Part shown: positions 16,510-26,484 of the stretch, piece after piece
Position numbering within the stretch: position 1 is the stretch's first letter
Layout: the number at the start of each line of letters is the position of its first letter
Assembly: GCF_003014495.1 (NCBI RefSeq)
Contig: NZ_PYGC01000007.1
Span: forward strand, 1-64,000
DNA length: 64,000 bases
Source: Prolixibacter denitrificans
Lineage (GTDB): Bacteria > Bacteroidota > Bacteroidia > Bacteroidales > Prolixibacteraceae
Direction of reading: 5' to 3'
Position numbers and translations under genes: made by a program
Notes under the pieces: generated by a model
Databases searched by the model: none
What the model saw: only the letters and a program-made list of their open reading frames with translations
What the model was told of the DNA's origin: nothing

Positions 16510-16692
16510 ATGGAAATCAGTGAACTAATCCTGCAAACCATGAACGAAGCCGGTCGTCCACTCAAGAGTGGCGAAATAGCCGAAAGCGCCGGCGTTGACA
16601 AAAAGATGGTCGACAAAGCCCTGAAAAAGCTGAAAGATGAAGGAAACATCGTGTCACCCAAACGTTGTTATTATGAACCTAAACGCCCTTAA
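16510..16692 (+). CDS. 60-residue winged-helix DNA-binding protein
   Basis: A minimal helix-turn-helix/winged-helix protein: ILQTMNEAGRPLKSGEIAES, then KKMVDKALKKLKDEGNIVSP and a short wing ending CYYEPKRP. The pattern is that of the MarR/IclR-type or RPA-C-like winged helix, with nothing besides the DNA-binding part. Eleven bp after aroC and 3 bp before yccF. Target unknown; it may act as a small regulator or only as a stable transcript partner. Confidence 0.75.
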   Translation: MEISELILQTMNEAGRPLKSGEIAESAGVDKKMVDKALKKLKDEGNIVSPKRCYYEPKRP

Positions 16693-16695
16693 GGT

Positions 16696-17064
16696 ATGCG
16701 CATTTTAGGTAATATCATCTGGTTTGTATTCGGAGGCGTTTTCATCTTCTTCGAATACCTTTGGGGCGGTTTAATACTTTGCCTTACGATTGTTGGGATT
16801 CCATGGGGATTACAGGCATTCAAGCTGGGAATTGCCCATTTGGCTCCTTTCGGGAAACGCGTGGTGCCGACCGGTGACAGCATTCCGGTCATTTCATTTT
16901 TATTGAATGTTATATGGATCATTTTGGCCGGATTTTGGATTGCTGTTACTCATCTTCTGTTCGGCATTCTGTTTTGTGTCACTATCATCGGCATCCCATT
17001 CGGCCTGCAGCATTTCAAACTGATGCGACTGGGCTTCTATCCATTTGGCTACGACTTACGATAA
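16696..17064 (+). CDS. yccF: YccF domain inner-membrane protein
   Basis: 122 residues made of two repeated YccF (DUF307) units, each with a transmembrane segment and the family motif: LTIVGIPWGLQAFKLGIAHL with APFGK in the first half, and VTIIGIPFGLQHFKLMRLGF with YPFG in the second. Four hydrophobic segments in all. Function of the family is unknown. Starts 3 bp after the winged-helix gene and is closed by a terminator, so it is the last gene of the aroC unit. Confidence 0.92.
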   Translation: MRILGNIIWFVFGGVFIFFEYLWGGLILCLTIVGIPWGLQAFKLGIAHLAPFGKRVVPTGDSIPVISFLLNVIWIILAGFWIAVTHLLFGILFCVTIIGIPFGLQHFKLMRLGFYPFGYDLR

Positions 17065-17085
17065 AGATTTTAGACCATCCACATT

Positions 17086-17116
17086 TGAGCGTTGAAGTTG
17101 ATTTCAACGCTTTTTT
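17086..17116 (+). terminator. Rho-independent terminator after yccF
   Basis: AGCGTTGAA (17088-17096) and TTCAACGCT (17103-17111) around a short loop, followed by a T run. Confidence 0.9.
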
Positions 17117-17396
17117 ATGTGATATTGATGAGTGGTTGTTTCGACTTTCTCACGGTGAGATTGAAAATATCAGATCGTGAATAATGGCCTGCCACATCCA
17201 GTGAACAGCCCCGATCGGTTACATCTTGTAAGTCGTATTCTCCGTAAAGAATAGCTTTTGCCTGTTCCGATGAACATATATGAATATAAACAGGCAACTT
17301 CTGATGAATTCCTCCAAGAAAATTATGATAATACATTCTCCTTGCGGGAAAGTTGGGTAACTTTAGCCATATCAAACCAAATCAAAACCATTAAGC
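17117..17396. other. Intergenic stretch without a supported gene
   Basis: 280 bp between the yccF terminator and the aminotransferase. An 86-codon frame on the minus strand (17115-17375) overlaps the terminator and resembles no family I know; it could be the remains of an older gene. A TAACTTTA at 17358-17365, with the aminotransferase start about 30 bp further, may be a -7 promoter element. Confidence 0.4.
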
Positions 17397-18548
17397 ATGG
17401 AAGCCCGTCTGCTTGACCAAATAAAACCCTTTATCGTGATGGAGGTGCTGGAGCGTGCCAATGAACTGCAAAAGCAGGGCATCGACGTCATTCACATGGA
17501 AGTAGGGGAGCCTGACTTCGACGTACCGGAATGTGTGAAGGAAGCATGTGAAACCGGAATTCGAAGCGGTTATACTCATTATACGCACAGTCTTGGCGAT
17601 CCCGAATTGCGCGAAGCTATTAGCCTGCATTACAAAAAAGAATATGACGTTTCGGTTAAACCGGAACAAATACTGGTCACATCGGGTACTTCTCCCGGAA
17701 TTCTTCTGGCTTTGTCTGTGTTGTTAAATGCCGGAGACGAGGTAATTCTTTCTGACCCCGGATATGCCTGTTACGCTAATTTTGTGACCTATGCAGGTGG
17801 AAAACCGGTAACTGTGCCTGTTGATGCAGCGAATGGATTTCAGTATACTCCGGAAGGCATTTGTGAAAAGCTCACCGAACGAACCCAGGCTATTCTCATT
17901 AATTCGCCGATGAATCCTACTGGGAATCTGTTGACTCCGGAAACGATGAAAGCCATTGCTCAATATTCACCGTATATCATTTCTGATGAGATATACCACG
18001 GATTGGTATATGGAGAGAAGGCTCATTCCATTCTGGAATATACAGATAAAGCATTTGTGCTGAATGGATTTTCGAAATTGTATGCCATGACCGGGCTTCG
18101 TTTGGGCTATCTGATTGCGCCCGAGAAATACATGCGACATCTGCAGATACTGCAGCAAAACCTGTTTATCTGTGCTAATTCAGTCGCTCAACGGGCGGGA
18201 ATAGCAGCTTTGGAGAAAAGCGGACCGGATATTGAGCGGATGCGACATACCTACGACAAACGGCGCAGGTATCTCATCAAGAGATTACGCGAACTGGGCT
18301 TTACCATTCCGGTAGAACCGACGGGAGCCTTTTACATCTTTGTAGACGCCAGCCATCTTTCAAACGATTCCTATAAACTGGCTTTCGATATGCTGGAAAA
18401 AGCACACATCGGTGTGACTCCGGGTATTGATTTTGGTTTAAATGGTGAAGGCTATCTGCGATTCTCATACGCCAATTCATTGGAAAACCTGGAAGAAGGG
18501 ATGGACCGACTTGCCAGTTATCTGAAGAGCTTCAAAGGTCTGGATTAG
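17397..18548 (+). CDS. Pyridoxal-phosphate aminotransferase, class I (aspartate aminotransferase-like)
   Basis: 383 residues of fold type I. Landmarks in order: HMEVGEPDFDVPE near the N terminus, YTHSLGDPELREAIS, the PLP-binding INSPMNPTGNLLTPE, SDEIYHGLVYG with the Asp and Tyr that contact the cofactor, and the Schiff-base lysine K227 in NGFSKLYAMTGLRLGYL. The C-terminal part includes YLRFSYANSLENL with the arginine that holds the substrate carboxylate. The amino-acid substrate cannot be read from the sequence; aspartate, alanine or aromatic donors are all possible. Single gene with ~100 bp to the GH97 gene downstream. Confidence 0.92.
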   Translation: MEARLLDQIKPFIVMEVLERANELQKQGIDVIHMEVGEPDFDVPECVKEACETGIRSGYTHYTHSLGDPELREAISLHYKKEYDVSVKPEQILVTSGTSPGILLALSVLLNAGDEVILSDPGYACYANFVTYAGGKPVTVPVDAANGFQYTPEGICEKLTERTQAILINSPMNPTGNLLTPETMKAIAQYSPYIISDEIYHGLVYGEKAHSILEYTDKAFVLNGFSKLYAMTGLRLGYLIAPEKYMRHLQILQQNLFICANSVAQRAGIAALEKSGPDIERMRHTYDKRRRYLIKRLRELGFTIPVEPTGAFYIFVDASHLSNDSYKLAFDMLEKAHIGVTPGIDFGLNGEGYLRFSYANSLENLEEGMDRLASYLKSFKGLD

Positions 18549-18612
18549 AAAAAATCTATAGTTTATCTACTATTTATTTCAGACTATTCACATTAGTTTA
18601 CACCGAAGTCGT

Positions 18613-18620
18613 TAAATTTG
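18613..18620 (+). promoter_or_regulatory. Candidate -7 promoter element for the GH97 gene
   Basis: TAAATTTG matches TAnnTTTG exactly and lies 31 bp before the start codon. No TTTG box at the standard distance is seen. Confidence 0.4.
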
Positions 18621-18651
18621 TGGCAGTTGCTAACCAATTAAACCTGACGTG

Positions 18652-20607
18652 ATGAAGTTGAATAAGATTCTGCTGTCCTTAATATTGTTGTGCAGTTTTT
18701 CGTTGTTGCAGGCTGCCGATATACAATCACTCCGTTCGCCCGACGGGAAGATTACCGTTACTTTCCGGCAAACCGATAAGCTTTATTACGCGGTTAATTA
18801 TAACGACCAGAATATTCTTTGGTACTCGCCGCTCAGTTTGACAGTCAACAATCAGAAACTCGGTTTTCAGGACGAAGTTATTAGTCAATTGACTCGTTCC
18901 AATAGCTCTGTCATTAAGCCCTATTGGTGGTTTCGGAGTGAAATTCCGGATGAGTACAACGAGTTGGATTTGGTATTCGAGGGGAAATACTCCGTTATAT
19001 TCAGAGCCTATAACGACGGAGTTGCATACCGATGGAAAACAGATTTCAGAGGAAATGTAAAAGTGCAGAGTGAGGAAGTGGAGTACCGCTTTCCTAAAAA
19101 CTACCAGCTGATTTCGCATCAGGTTGGCGATTTCCAGACTTCCTATGAGAAGAATTATACCAAAGCGCCTATCCAGTCATTGAAAGAGGCGGACTTCACA
19201 TCTGTTCCGATAGTCATTGATGAAGGGAAGTTGAAAGTTGCTGTTACCGAAGCCGATTTATACGATTATCCCGGTATGTACCTGACGCATTATGACAACA
19301 ACAATGGTCGTCCGTATCTCAACGGAATTTTCCCGGCGTACCCGGAAAAAGTTGAAAAAGGCGATCACGGCAGCTTCAATCTTCGGGTGCTGGAAAGAGC
19401 TGACTATTTAGCACAGACATCGGGTACCAGGGAATTTCCCTGGCGTGTGCTAATTGTTGCTCCGGAAGACAAGGATTTGGCAGCAAATGATATTGTGTAT
19501 CGGCTGGCCCGGAAAGCACAATTTGATGCGTCATGGGTGAAGCCCGGAAAAGTGTCGTGGGAGTGGTGGAACGATTGGAATCTGGAAGGTGTCACTTTCA
19601 GGGCCGGGATCAATATGGATACCTATAAGTATTACATTGATTTTGCGGCCCGGCATCACATCGAATATGTGCTGATGGACGAAGGTTGGTCGGATCAGTT
19701 CGATATCTTATTGCCCAAGCCAGGCATCGATGTGCCGGAATTGGTTCAGTATGGACGAAAAAGAGGCGTGAGAATATTGCTTTGGACCGTATGGCATACC
19801 ATCGACCGACAAATGAATGAGGCGCTTGCTTTGTTTGAGAAATGGAGCGTCGCTGGTGTAAAAGTTGACTTCATTGACCGGGACGACCAAATAGCCGTTA
19901 ATTTTTATGAACGCCTGGCCGCCGAAGCTGCCAAACACCATTTACTGGTTGACTATCATGGGTGTTCGAAACCTACTGGTCTGGAAAGAACCTATCCGAA
20001 CGTGTTGAATTTTGAATCGGTGAGGGGAAATGAATACAATAAGTTTACTACGCCTGATACACCGGAACATAACGTCGATATTACTTACATAAGGATGTTG
20101 GCCGGCCCGATGGACTATACGCCCGGGGCTATGCGCAATGCTGCAAAAGGACAGTTCTTTACGTCGTACAGTATGCCCATGAGCGACGGAACACGATGTC
20201 AGCAGTTGGGTATGTACATTTGCTATTTTGCTCCGTTACAGATGCTTTGCGATGCTCCGACGGAATACGAAAAATATCCCGATATTCTGAAATTCCTTTC
20301 GGAAGTTCCTGTGACGTGGGATGAAACCATTCCGCTTGACGGTAAGCTGGGCGAATATGTTGTATTGGCAAGAAGAAAAGGAAATATCTGGTACATCGGC
20401 GCATTGAACAATTGGACGGAACGCACTATTAAGATCGATCTGTCTTTCATCGTGGAAGGGCAGCATCAGGCACAGATGTTTGTTGATGGTAAGAATGCGG
20501 ATCGGCGTGGAGATGATTATATGGTGATTTCGCAACGAGTGAGTAGAGGTACACCATTGGAAATAACATTAAAACCGGGTGGTGGAACTGCCATCCGGAT
20601 TGACTAG
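18652..20607 (+). CDS. Glycoside hydrolase family 97 enzyme
   Basis: 651 residues from the ATG at 18652 (a GTG one codon before is not needed), with a signal peptide ending near LLQAAD. The N-terminal ~270 residues are the beta-sandwich domain of GH97 (QSLRSPDGKITVTFRQTDKL, then YNDGVAYRWKTDF). The central (beta/alpha)8 barrel contains WEWWNDWNLEGVTFRAGINM, EYVLMDEGWSD and KVDFIDRDDQ with D406, followed by LVDYHGCSKPTGLERTYPN. A small C-terminal beta domain closes the protein. GH97 enzymes cleave alpha-glucosides or alpha-galactosides. The Asp in the VDF motif hints at the retaining, alpha-galactosidase-like branch, but I am not sure. It is a periplasmic enzyme standing alone, outside the SusCD locus. 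Confidence 0.93.
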   Translation: MKLNKILLSLILLCSFSLLQAADIQSLRSPDGKITVTFRQTDKLYYAVNYNDQNILWYSPLSLTVNNQKLGFQDEVISQLTRSNSSVIKPYWWFRSEIPDEYNELDLVFEGKYSVIFRAYNDGVAYRWKTDFRGNVKVQSEEVEYRFPKNYQLISHQVGDFQTSYEKNYTKAPIQSLKEADFTSVPIVIDEGKLKVAVTEADLYDYPGMYLTHYDNNNGRPYLNGIFPAYPEKVEKGDHGSFNLRVLERADYLAQTSGTREFPWRVLIVAPEDKDLAANDIVYRLARKAQFDASWVKPGKVSWEWWNDWNLEGVTFRAGINMDTYKYYIDFAARHHIEYVLMDEGWSDQFDILLPKPGIDVPELVQYGRKRGVRILLWTVWHTIDRQMNEALALFEKWSVAGVKVDFIDRDDQIAVNFYERLAAEAAKHHLLVDYHGCSKPTGLERTYPNVLNFESVRGNEYNKFTTPDTPEHNVDITYIRMLAGPMDYTPGAMRNAAKGQFFTSYSMPMSDGTRCQQLGMYICYFAPLQMLCDAPTEYEKYPDILKFLSEVPVTWDETIPLDGKLGEYVVLARRKGNIWYIGALNNWTERTIKIDLSFIVEGQHQAQMFVDGKNADRRGDDYMVISQRVSRGTPLEITLKPGGGTAIRID

Positions 20608-20625
20608 TTGAATTGGCTCAACACT

Positions 20626-20661
20626 TAAACCTGCCCGGTTGAATTTCCAGGCAGGTTTTTT
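20626..20661 (+). terminator. Rho-independent terminator after the GH97 gene
   Basis: AAACCTGCC (20627-20635) pairs with GGCAGGTTT (20650-20658), then a T run. Confidence 0.9.
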
Positions 20662-20871
20662 CATGTCGAAAAAGAGGAGAACCATTGAGAGGATTTCTGA
20701 AATCAGGGCATTCGTGCTAAAGGATGTTAATAGTAAGCAACCATCGTTCAACTTTATGGCGTCTTGAAGATGCATGCAAGGTTGTTTTCCGTAATTTAGA
20801 CGGAAATTTAACCAGAGGAGTGAAATCATTTGTGTTGATTTCAATGGCCCCATGAACAGATTATACATTTA

Positions 20872-22110
20872 ATGAAAGCAGATTTAATTACCATTGGCGA
20901 TGAGATTCTCATTGGCCAGATTATCGATACCAATTCGGCCTGGATGGCCCGAAAACTTAATGACGAAGGAATTGCTGTCCGGCAGATTACCAGCATATCA
21001 GACGACCACGATCACATGCTGGAAACACTTTCCGATGCATCGGGAAATGTTGATTTAGTGTTCATTACCGGCGGTTTAGGACCGACAAAAGATGACCGGA
21101 CGAAGGAGGCTATTTGCCAGTTCTTTGACACTCATTTGGTTTCTGATGAAAACGTACTCAAACATATCGAAGCATTGCTGGCTCCGCGTGGAGTGCAGAT
21201 GAACGGTCTGAACCGTGATCAGGCTTTGGTGCCGGAAAGCGCGGTTGTGCTGCACAACCGGATGGGAACAGCGCCCGGATTGTGGATGGAAAAAGATGGA
21301 TGTGTTTTTGTATTTATGCCGGGAGTGCCTTTCGAAATGAAAACATTGGTCAACGAGCAGATTCTGCCGCGAATTCGTACCCGGTTTAAAACCACACCCA
21401 TCATTCACAGAACGGTGCTTTCTCAAGGACTGCCGGAGTCGATGTTAGCCGAACGTATTGCCGATTGGGAAGACAATCTGCCTTCGTTTATCAAGTTGGC
21501 GTACTTGCCCAACCCAATGCACATCCGGCTGCGGTTGAGTGCTTCCGGCGAAGACCGGGATATGATGAACAAGGTACTCGATGAAAAAGTGGAGGAGCTG
21601 CTGGAAATTATTCCGGAACAGATTTTCGGTTTCGAGGATGAAACCCTTACCGGGAATATCGGCAAGTTGCTGAAGCAACGTAATCAGACCGTAGGAACGG
21701 CGGAAAGCTGTACGGGTGGAAACATTGCCCACTTTTTTACGTCTGATGCAGGAAGTTCTGATTATTTCCGCGGAAGCGTAGTAGCTTATTCTAATGAGGT
21801 AAAAGAAAAGGTTCTCGGTGTACCGGAAAACGTGCTTATCGAGCATGGTGCCGTTAGCGCCGAGGTCGTGGAAGCGATGGCAATTGGTGCGCGAAAAGTG
21901 TTGGGTGTTGACTATGTCGTGGCTACGTCCGGAGTGGCAGGGCCGACAGGAGGGACGCCGGAAAAACCGGTTGGCTTGGTTTGGATAGCGGTTGCCGGTC
22001 CTGACGGAGTTATTTCAAAAAAATATAACTTTGGTAATGACCGGGGACGCAACATTGTTCGTTCGTCACAATCGGCCCTGAACCTGTTGCGCAATACTTT
22101 GTTGAAGTAA
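20872..22110 (+). CDS. cinA: CinA-family nicotinamide-nucleotide amidohydrolase
   Basis: 412 residues with both CinA parts. The N-terminal MoCF/COG1058 domain has ITIGDEILIGQIIDTNSAWM and FITGGLGPTKDDRTKEA (ADP-ribose pyrophosphatase activity in characterised members). The C-terminal PncC domain begins near residue 255 with TAESCTGGNIAHFFTSDAGS and VVAYSNEVKEKVLGV, and ends with TSGVAGPTGGTPEKPVGLVW; it deamidates NMN in the pyridine-nucleotide salvage cycle. Cytoplasmic. Alone in its unit; about 110 bp separate it from the AsmA-family gene. Confidence 0.94.
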   Translation: MKADLITIGDEILIGQIIDTNSAWMARKLNDEGIAVRQITSISDDHDHMLETLSDASGNVDLVFITGGLGPTKDDRTKEAICQFFDTHLVSDENVLKHIEALLAPRGVQMNGLNRDQALVPESAVVLHNRMGTAPGLWMEKDGCVFVFMPGVPFEMKTLVNEQILPRIRTRFKTTPIIHRTVLSQGLPESMLAERIADWEDNLPSFIKLAYLPNPMHIRLRLSASGEDRDMMNKVLDEKVEELLEIIPEQIFGFEDETLTGNIGKLLKQRNQTVGTAESCTGGNIAHFFTSDAGSSDYFRGSVVAYSNEVKEKVLGVPENVLIEHGAVSAEVVEAMAIGARKVLGVDYVVATSGVAGPTGGTPEKPVGLVWIAVAGPDGVISKKYNFGNDRGRNIVRSSQSALNLLRNTLLK

Positions 22111-22218
22111 AAGACAGACAGTGGAATAACCAGACTGATTTCTTTTTGACTCTCAAAACTTCGCTTGTTTTCCGGTTAACCGGAATGAGAAAAATATGGA
22201 TAAATAAAAAACGATGAT

Positions 22219-24693
22219 ATGAAAAAAGCACTCATCATTATTGGTGTGGTTGTGGTGGTTTTATTGGCTGCTATGATTGCCGTTCCTCTGATTTTCAAAG
22301 ATCAAATTTATAAGAAAGCGCTTGATAAGGCCAATGAGATGGTCGACGCCAAAGTGGAGCTCGACGGTGCCAACTTGTCGTTGTTCAAAAGCTTTCCGAA
22401 GGTGTATGCCGAACTGAACGGGCTGCGAATTATTGGGAAAGGCGATTTTTCCAACGATACGTTGGTGAGTGTGGGCTCAGTGGCGACTACCATTAACTTG
22501 TCGAGCTTGTGGCACATGGACAAAGGAATTGATGTGAATGAGATTATCGTCGATAATCCGAAGGTGGCACTCAAGGTGAATAAGGCCGGTAAAAGCAACT
22601 GGGATATTACAACGCCAAGCGAGCAGCCAGGGACTACAGATACAACAGCATCAGAGATGCAGTTGAATCTGGACAAGATTTCGGTGCACAATTTATCGCT
22701 CAGTTATACAGATGAATCAACGCCCATGTCTTTCTCGATGAATGAAGGCGATTTCAATTTGTCGGGAACCATGGACGGTGCCAACAGTACCCTGAAGACG
22801 GATGCCCAGGTGAAAAACATCACCTTCGATTACCAGGGAAGCCGGTATGCGAAGGATATCAGTCTCGATATGAAAACAGTTTTGACTGCTAATTTCGATA
22901 AAATGAAGTTTGCGGTAGCCGAAAACGAGACGCATATCAATAAGCTGCCGTTGAAAATAGATGGAAGCTTTGCGTTGGCCGATTCGAGTTATGATTTTGA
23001 TCTGAAATTTAGTTCGCCGGGCTCAGGATTCAACGAATTGCTGGGCTTTGTGCCGGAAGAATACCAATCGTACCTGAAAGGCGTGCAAACGAAAGGTGAT
23101 GTGGCGTTCGGAGGTTTTGTAAAAGGAGCATATACAGAAAACAGCTACCCTGCGTTCGGCATCGACCTGAAGCTGGATAATGGTTGGTTGAAATATCCCG
23201 ATTTGCCCAAAGCTGTTGAGAATATCAACCTGGCAGCCAGCGTGAAAAAGCCGGAAGGTGATTTGGATCTGATGACCGTGGACGTGAACAAATTCGAAGC
23301 GAATGCCGCCGGAAATCCGGTTTCAGCGAATCTCTCCATTGCTCACCCTATGAGCGACATGCAGTTAAAAGGAAAGCTGAATGGAAAAGTTGATTTTGCG
23401 ACCGTATCTCAGGCGCTACCGATGGATTCGATGGATATCCGCGGACTGCTCAACGCTGACGTTCAGTTTAACGGACCTTACTCGGCTATTGACAAACAGC
23501 AGTATGACAAGTTTGAAACGGAAGGGAAAATTCAATTGAAAGGCTTCCGGATGGCATCGAAAGATTTGCCCATGCCGGTTAGCATATCGTCGGCGGATAT
23601 GACCATGAACTCACGTTCTATTTCTCTTGCTTCCCTTAAAGGAAATATGGGGCGTTCCGACTTCTCAGCATCCGGTTCTCTTTCGAATTACTGGCCGTAC
23701 ATTTTGAAGGATAAAACCTTAAAAGGAAACCTGAACGTCAATTCCAATTTGCTTGATGTGAATCAATTGATGGCCAGTATGGCGACGACGGATACGACAA
23801 AGACCGATACAACTAAAATGGAGGCCATTCAAGTACCCGACCATATTGATTTTACAATGCAGGCCAGCATCAACAAAATCCTGTACGATAATATGGTGAT
23901 TACCGGTACAAAAGGTCAGGTAATCGTCCGGAATAAGAAACTCTTGTTGGATGGGCTGAATATGAACATGCTAAATGGGCAGGTGACGATGGCTGGTTCA
24001 TATGAAACTCCGCAACCTCAGAAGCCGAAATTTGATTTTAACCTGAAAATAAAGGGCTTCGACATTCCACAGGCTTATCGTTCATTATCGACGGTCCGGA
24101 CCATGTTGCCGATTGCTTCGAATAGTACAGGAGAGTTTAGCACAGGCATGTCAATCTCCGGCTTTCTGAACAAGAATATGGAACCTGTTTTCCAGTCGTT
24201 TAACGGAAATGGTGATATTTCGACATCGAACATTCAGATTGTGGGAGCGAAGGTATTCCAGGAAATCGGCAAGTATTTCAAGAAGGACAAATTCGACAAG
24301 GTAGATATCGATAATTTTGCCACGAAATTCAAAATCGTGAATGGTGGTTTGGATGTTTCGCCCTTCAAAACGAAAATTGCCGGCCAGGAAGCAGTGGTTT
24401 CCGGGCACCAAACTGTCAGTCAGGATTTAGATTACAAGATTGATTTCAAGGTCAATAAGACCGATTTAAGCGGCGATATCAACAAATACCTGGGCTTTGT
24501 ACCTGGAACGGAAAATATTCAGAAACTGCCGGTAGGAGTGACCATTGGCGGTACATTCAAAAAGCCCGATGTGAAAGTAGATCTGAACGATGCTAAAAAA
24601 CTGGTAGAGCAGGAATTCAAGAAGTCATCGAAAAAGCAGATTCAGGATGCGGCCAAAAAACTGGGCAATGAGCTGAATAAACTGTTTAAGTAA
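22219..24693 (+). CDS. AsmA-family protein
   Basis: 824 residues with an N-terminal membrane anchor (LIIIGVVVVVLLAAMIAVPLIF) followed by a long beta-rich periplasmic part. The AsmA pattern is clear: VELDGANLSLFKSFPKVYAE near residue 50, then LDKISVHNLSLSYTDEST, and a C-terminal AsmA_2-like region with LNGQVTMAGSYETPQ and LSTVRTMLPIASNSTGEFST, ending in VGVTIGGTFKKPDVKVDL. These proteins are thought to span the periplasm and help carry lipids to the outer membrane. A ~20-residue Thr/Asp linker (ATTDTTKTDTTKMEA) splits the middle. Downstream terminator shared with the convergent nhaC. Confidence 0.9.
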   Translation: MKKALIIIGVVVVVLLAAMIAVPLIFKDQIYKKALDKANEMVDAKVELDGANLSLFKSFPKVYAELNGLRIIGKGDFSNDTLVSVGSVATTINLSSLWHMDKGIDVNEIIVDNPKVALKVNKAGKSNWDITTPSEQPGTTDTTASEMQLNLDKISVHNLSLSYTDESTPMSFSMNEGDFNLSGTMDGANSTLKTDAQVKNITFDYQGSRYAKDISLDMKTVLTANFDKMKFAVAENETHINKLPLKIDGSFALADSSYDFDLKFSSPGSGFNELLGFVPEEYQSYLKGVQTKGDVAFGGFVKGAYTENSYPAFGIDLKLDNGWLKYPDLPKAVENINLAASVKKPEGDLDLMTVDVNKFEANAAGNPVSANLSIAHPMSDMQLKGKLNGKVDFATVSQALPMDSMDIRGLLNADVQFNGPYSAIDKQQYDKFETEGKIQLKGFRMASKDLPMPVSISSADMTMNSRSISLASLKGNMGRSDFSASGSLSNYWPYILKDKTLKGNLNVNSNLLDVNQLMASMATTDTTKTDTTKMEAIQVPDHIDFTMQASINKILYDNMVITGTKGQVIVRNKKLLLDGLNMNMLNGQVTMAGSYETPQPQKPKFDFNLKIKGFDIPQAYRSLSTVRTMLPIASNSTGEFSTGMSISGFLNKNMEPVFQSFNGNGDISTSNIQIVGAKVFQEIGKYFKKDKFDKVDIDNFATKFKIVNGGLDVSPFKTKIAGQEAVVSGHQTVSQDLDYKIDFKVNKTDLSGDINKYLGFVPGTENIQKLPVGVTIGGTFKKPDVKVDLNDAKKLVEQEFKKSSKKQIQDAAKKLGNELNKLFK

Positions 24694-24710
24694 CGATTTT
24701 AGGAAAATAT

Positions 24711-24753
24711 AAAAACAAAGGGCTGTCTCGTTTGATGCAGCTCTTTGTTTTTC
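24711..24753. terminator. Bidirectional terminator between the AsmA-family gene and nhaC
   Basis: AAAAACAAAGGGCTG pairs with CAGCTCTTTGTTTTT (one mismatch), giving a T run on either strand. Both flanking genes end here. Confidence 0.88.
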
Positions 24754-24769
24754 CCTGTAGGGAAATGAG

Positions 24770-26263
24770 TTATCGCTTCAATTTTCCTGTCAATTCAATT
24801 CCTTCTTTTTGCAACTCTTCCGGTGTATACCGTCTGATTTTCCAATTAAGGTAGGCAACCAGAACCGTCATAATTGGGCTAATCAGGTTAAAAAAGGCAT
24901 ACGGCAGATACGCCAAAGTGGAAACGCCCAGAACGCGCGATTGGGTTGCTCCACAGGTATTCCACGGTATCAGAACAGAAACAACCGTTCCTGAATCTTC
25001 CAGCGTGCGGCTGAGCAATTCGGGTTTAAGACCGTTTTCCCGATAGGTTTGCGAGAACATTCGCCCGGGTACTACGATGGCGAGGTATTGATCGGAAGCA
25101 GTAAAATTGAAGAAAATACAGCTGCTGACGGTTGAAAACACTAATGAACCAGTGCTATGGGCGAATTTCAGAATCTCATGAGTAATACGCTTTAGCAGAC
25201 CTCCGGCTTCCATTACTCCTCCAAATACCATCGCTGAAAGAATCAACCATATGGTGTCGAGCATTCCACTCATTCCGGAAGTATGTAACAGTTCGTTTAC
25301 TGCAGCATCTTTGGTCGTCAGGCTAATATCACCGAACATCGATTGCATGACAGCTATATAGGCGTCTTTCAGGTAAATACCTGAGTCTCCGGATACACTG
25401 TGAATGATTTGTGGCTGGAAAATAACAGCGAACAGCGCTCCCAGAATGGTTCCGATGAAAAGTGCGGGCAATGGAGGCATTTTTCTGATAATGATGACCA
25501 GCAAGGTAATTGGGACTATAAAAAGCAGCGGCGTTGTATTAAATGTTCCTTCAATGGCGGCCTGAACATCATCGACGTTAATGGTAACTTGGGTGAAATC
25601 GTGGGTGATTCCCATAAACAGGAAGATGATGAGCGTGAGCGTCATCGTGGGAACCGTGGTATACATCATGTAGCGAATGTGCGTGAAGATATCGGTACCG
25701 GCCATAGCAGGAGCGAGGTTGGTCGTGTCGGAAAGCGGTGACATTTTATCGCCAAAGTAGGCCCCGCTGATAATGGCGCCGGCCACAACCGCCTCACTGA
25801 ATCCGAGCGTCTTTCCAATGCCCAGCAATGCCACACCAATCGTTGCAACGGTTGACCAGGAACTTCCGGTGGCAACCGAAACAATAGCCGATACCACTAC
25901 TGCCGAGAATAGAAACAATTTAGGAGAAATAATATCCAAGCCATAGTGAATCATAGCCGGAACCACACCACTAATCATCCAGGTGCCGGCAAGCGAACCG
26001 ATCAGCAACAAAATGAGCATGGAGGGCATGGCTGAGCTGATATTCTTCAGTATACGCCCCTGTATGGTTGTCCAACTGCGTTTTAGCCGGTGACAAATGA
26101 GCCCTGCAATGGCAGCTGAAAGCAAAAGAGCAATCTGATTGGCACCCGCCAGCGTGTCTTCAAAAAACCATACATTCATGCTAAGCATAATGATCAGGAA
26201 GACAATCGGCAGTAGGGCTTGCCACAAAGCCGGTCGGATTAGGTCTTGTTGGGTTTCATTCAA
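24770..26263 (-). CDS. nhaC: NhaC-family Na+/H+ antiporter
   Basis: 497 residues, about 11-12 hydrophobic segments. It fits the NhaC family: SSWSTVATIGVALLGIGKTL, then the conserved GAIISGAYFGDKMSPLSDTT with NLAPAMAG, and near the C terminus NFTASDQYLAIVVPGRMFSQ and DSGTVVSVLIPWNTCGATQS. It exchanges sodium for protons (some relatives carry malate or lactate). No in-frame ATG is found near the N terminus before residue ~27, so the TTG at 26263 is the likely start, which is unusual in this window. Inner membrane; single gene. Confidence 0.92.
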   Translation of the reverse strand: MNETQQDLIRPALWQALLPIVFLIIMLSMNVWFFEDTLAGANQIALLLSAAIAGLICHRLKRSWTTIQGRILKNISSAMPSMLILLLIGSLAGTWMISGVVPAMIHYGLDIISPKLFLFSAVVVSAIVSVATGSSWSTVATIGVALLGIGKTLGFSEAVVAGAIISGAYFGDKMSPLSDTTNLAPAMAGTDIFTHIRYMMYTTVPTMTLTLIIFLFMGITHDFTQVTINVDDVQAAIEGTFNTTPLLFIVPITLLVIIIRKMPPLPALFIGTILGALFAVIFQPQIIHSVSGDSGIYLKDAYIAVMQSMFGDISLTTKDAAVNELLHTSGMSGMLDTIWLILSAMVFGGVMEAGGLLKRITHEILKFAHSTGSLVFSTVSSCIFFNFTASDQYLAIVVPGRMFSQTYRENGLKPELLSRTLEDSGTVVSVLIPWNTCGATQSRVLGVSTLAYLPYAFFNLISPIMTVLVAYLNWKIRRYTPEELQKEGIELTGKLKR

Positions 26264-26484
26264 AATCGAAAAAAATTAGTTAGTTGTTAGGTTATTCGCT
26301 CTGTGAAATATAATATATCCTGCGAATTACCGTTACAAAGAAAAGGTATTTTTACTTACTCATCGTGTTTTCATTGATGTTAATAAAGATACCCAAAGTT
26401 CAAATTCCTGATAATATTTTGTTCGGTAGAATTAAAGTTTTCCTTACTTTTATGTTCCGTATATTATCCGGTTTAGCCGTATTT

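Noticed and set aside
17115-17375. Minus-strand frame of 86 codons
   Set aside because: It overlaps the yccF terminator, lacks a recognisable family and has no promoter or ribosome binding site; at most a gene remnant.
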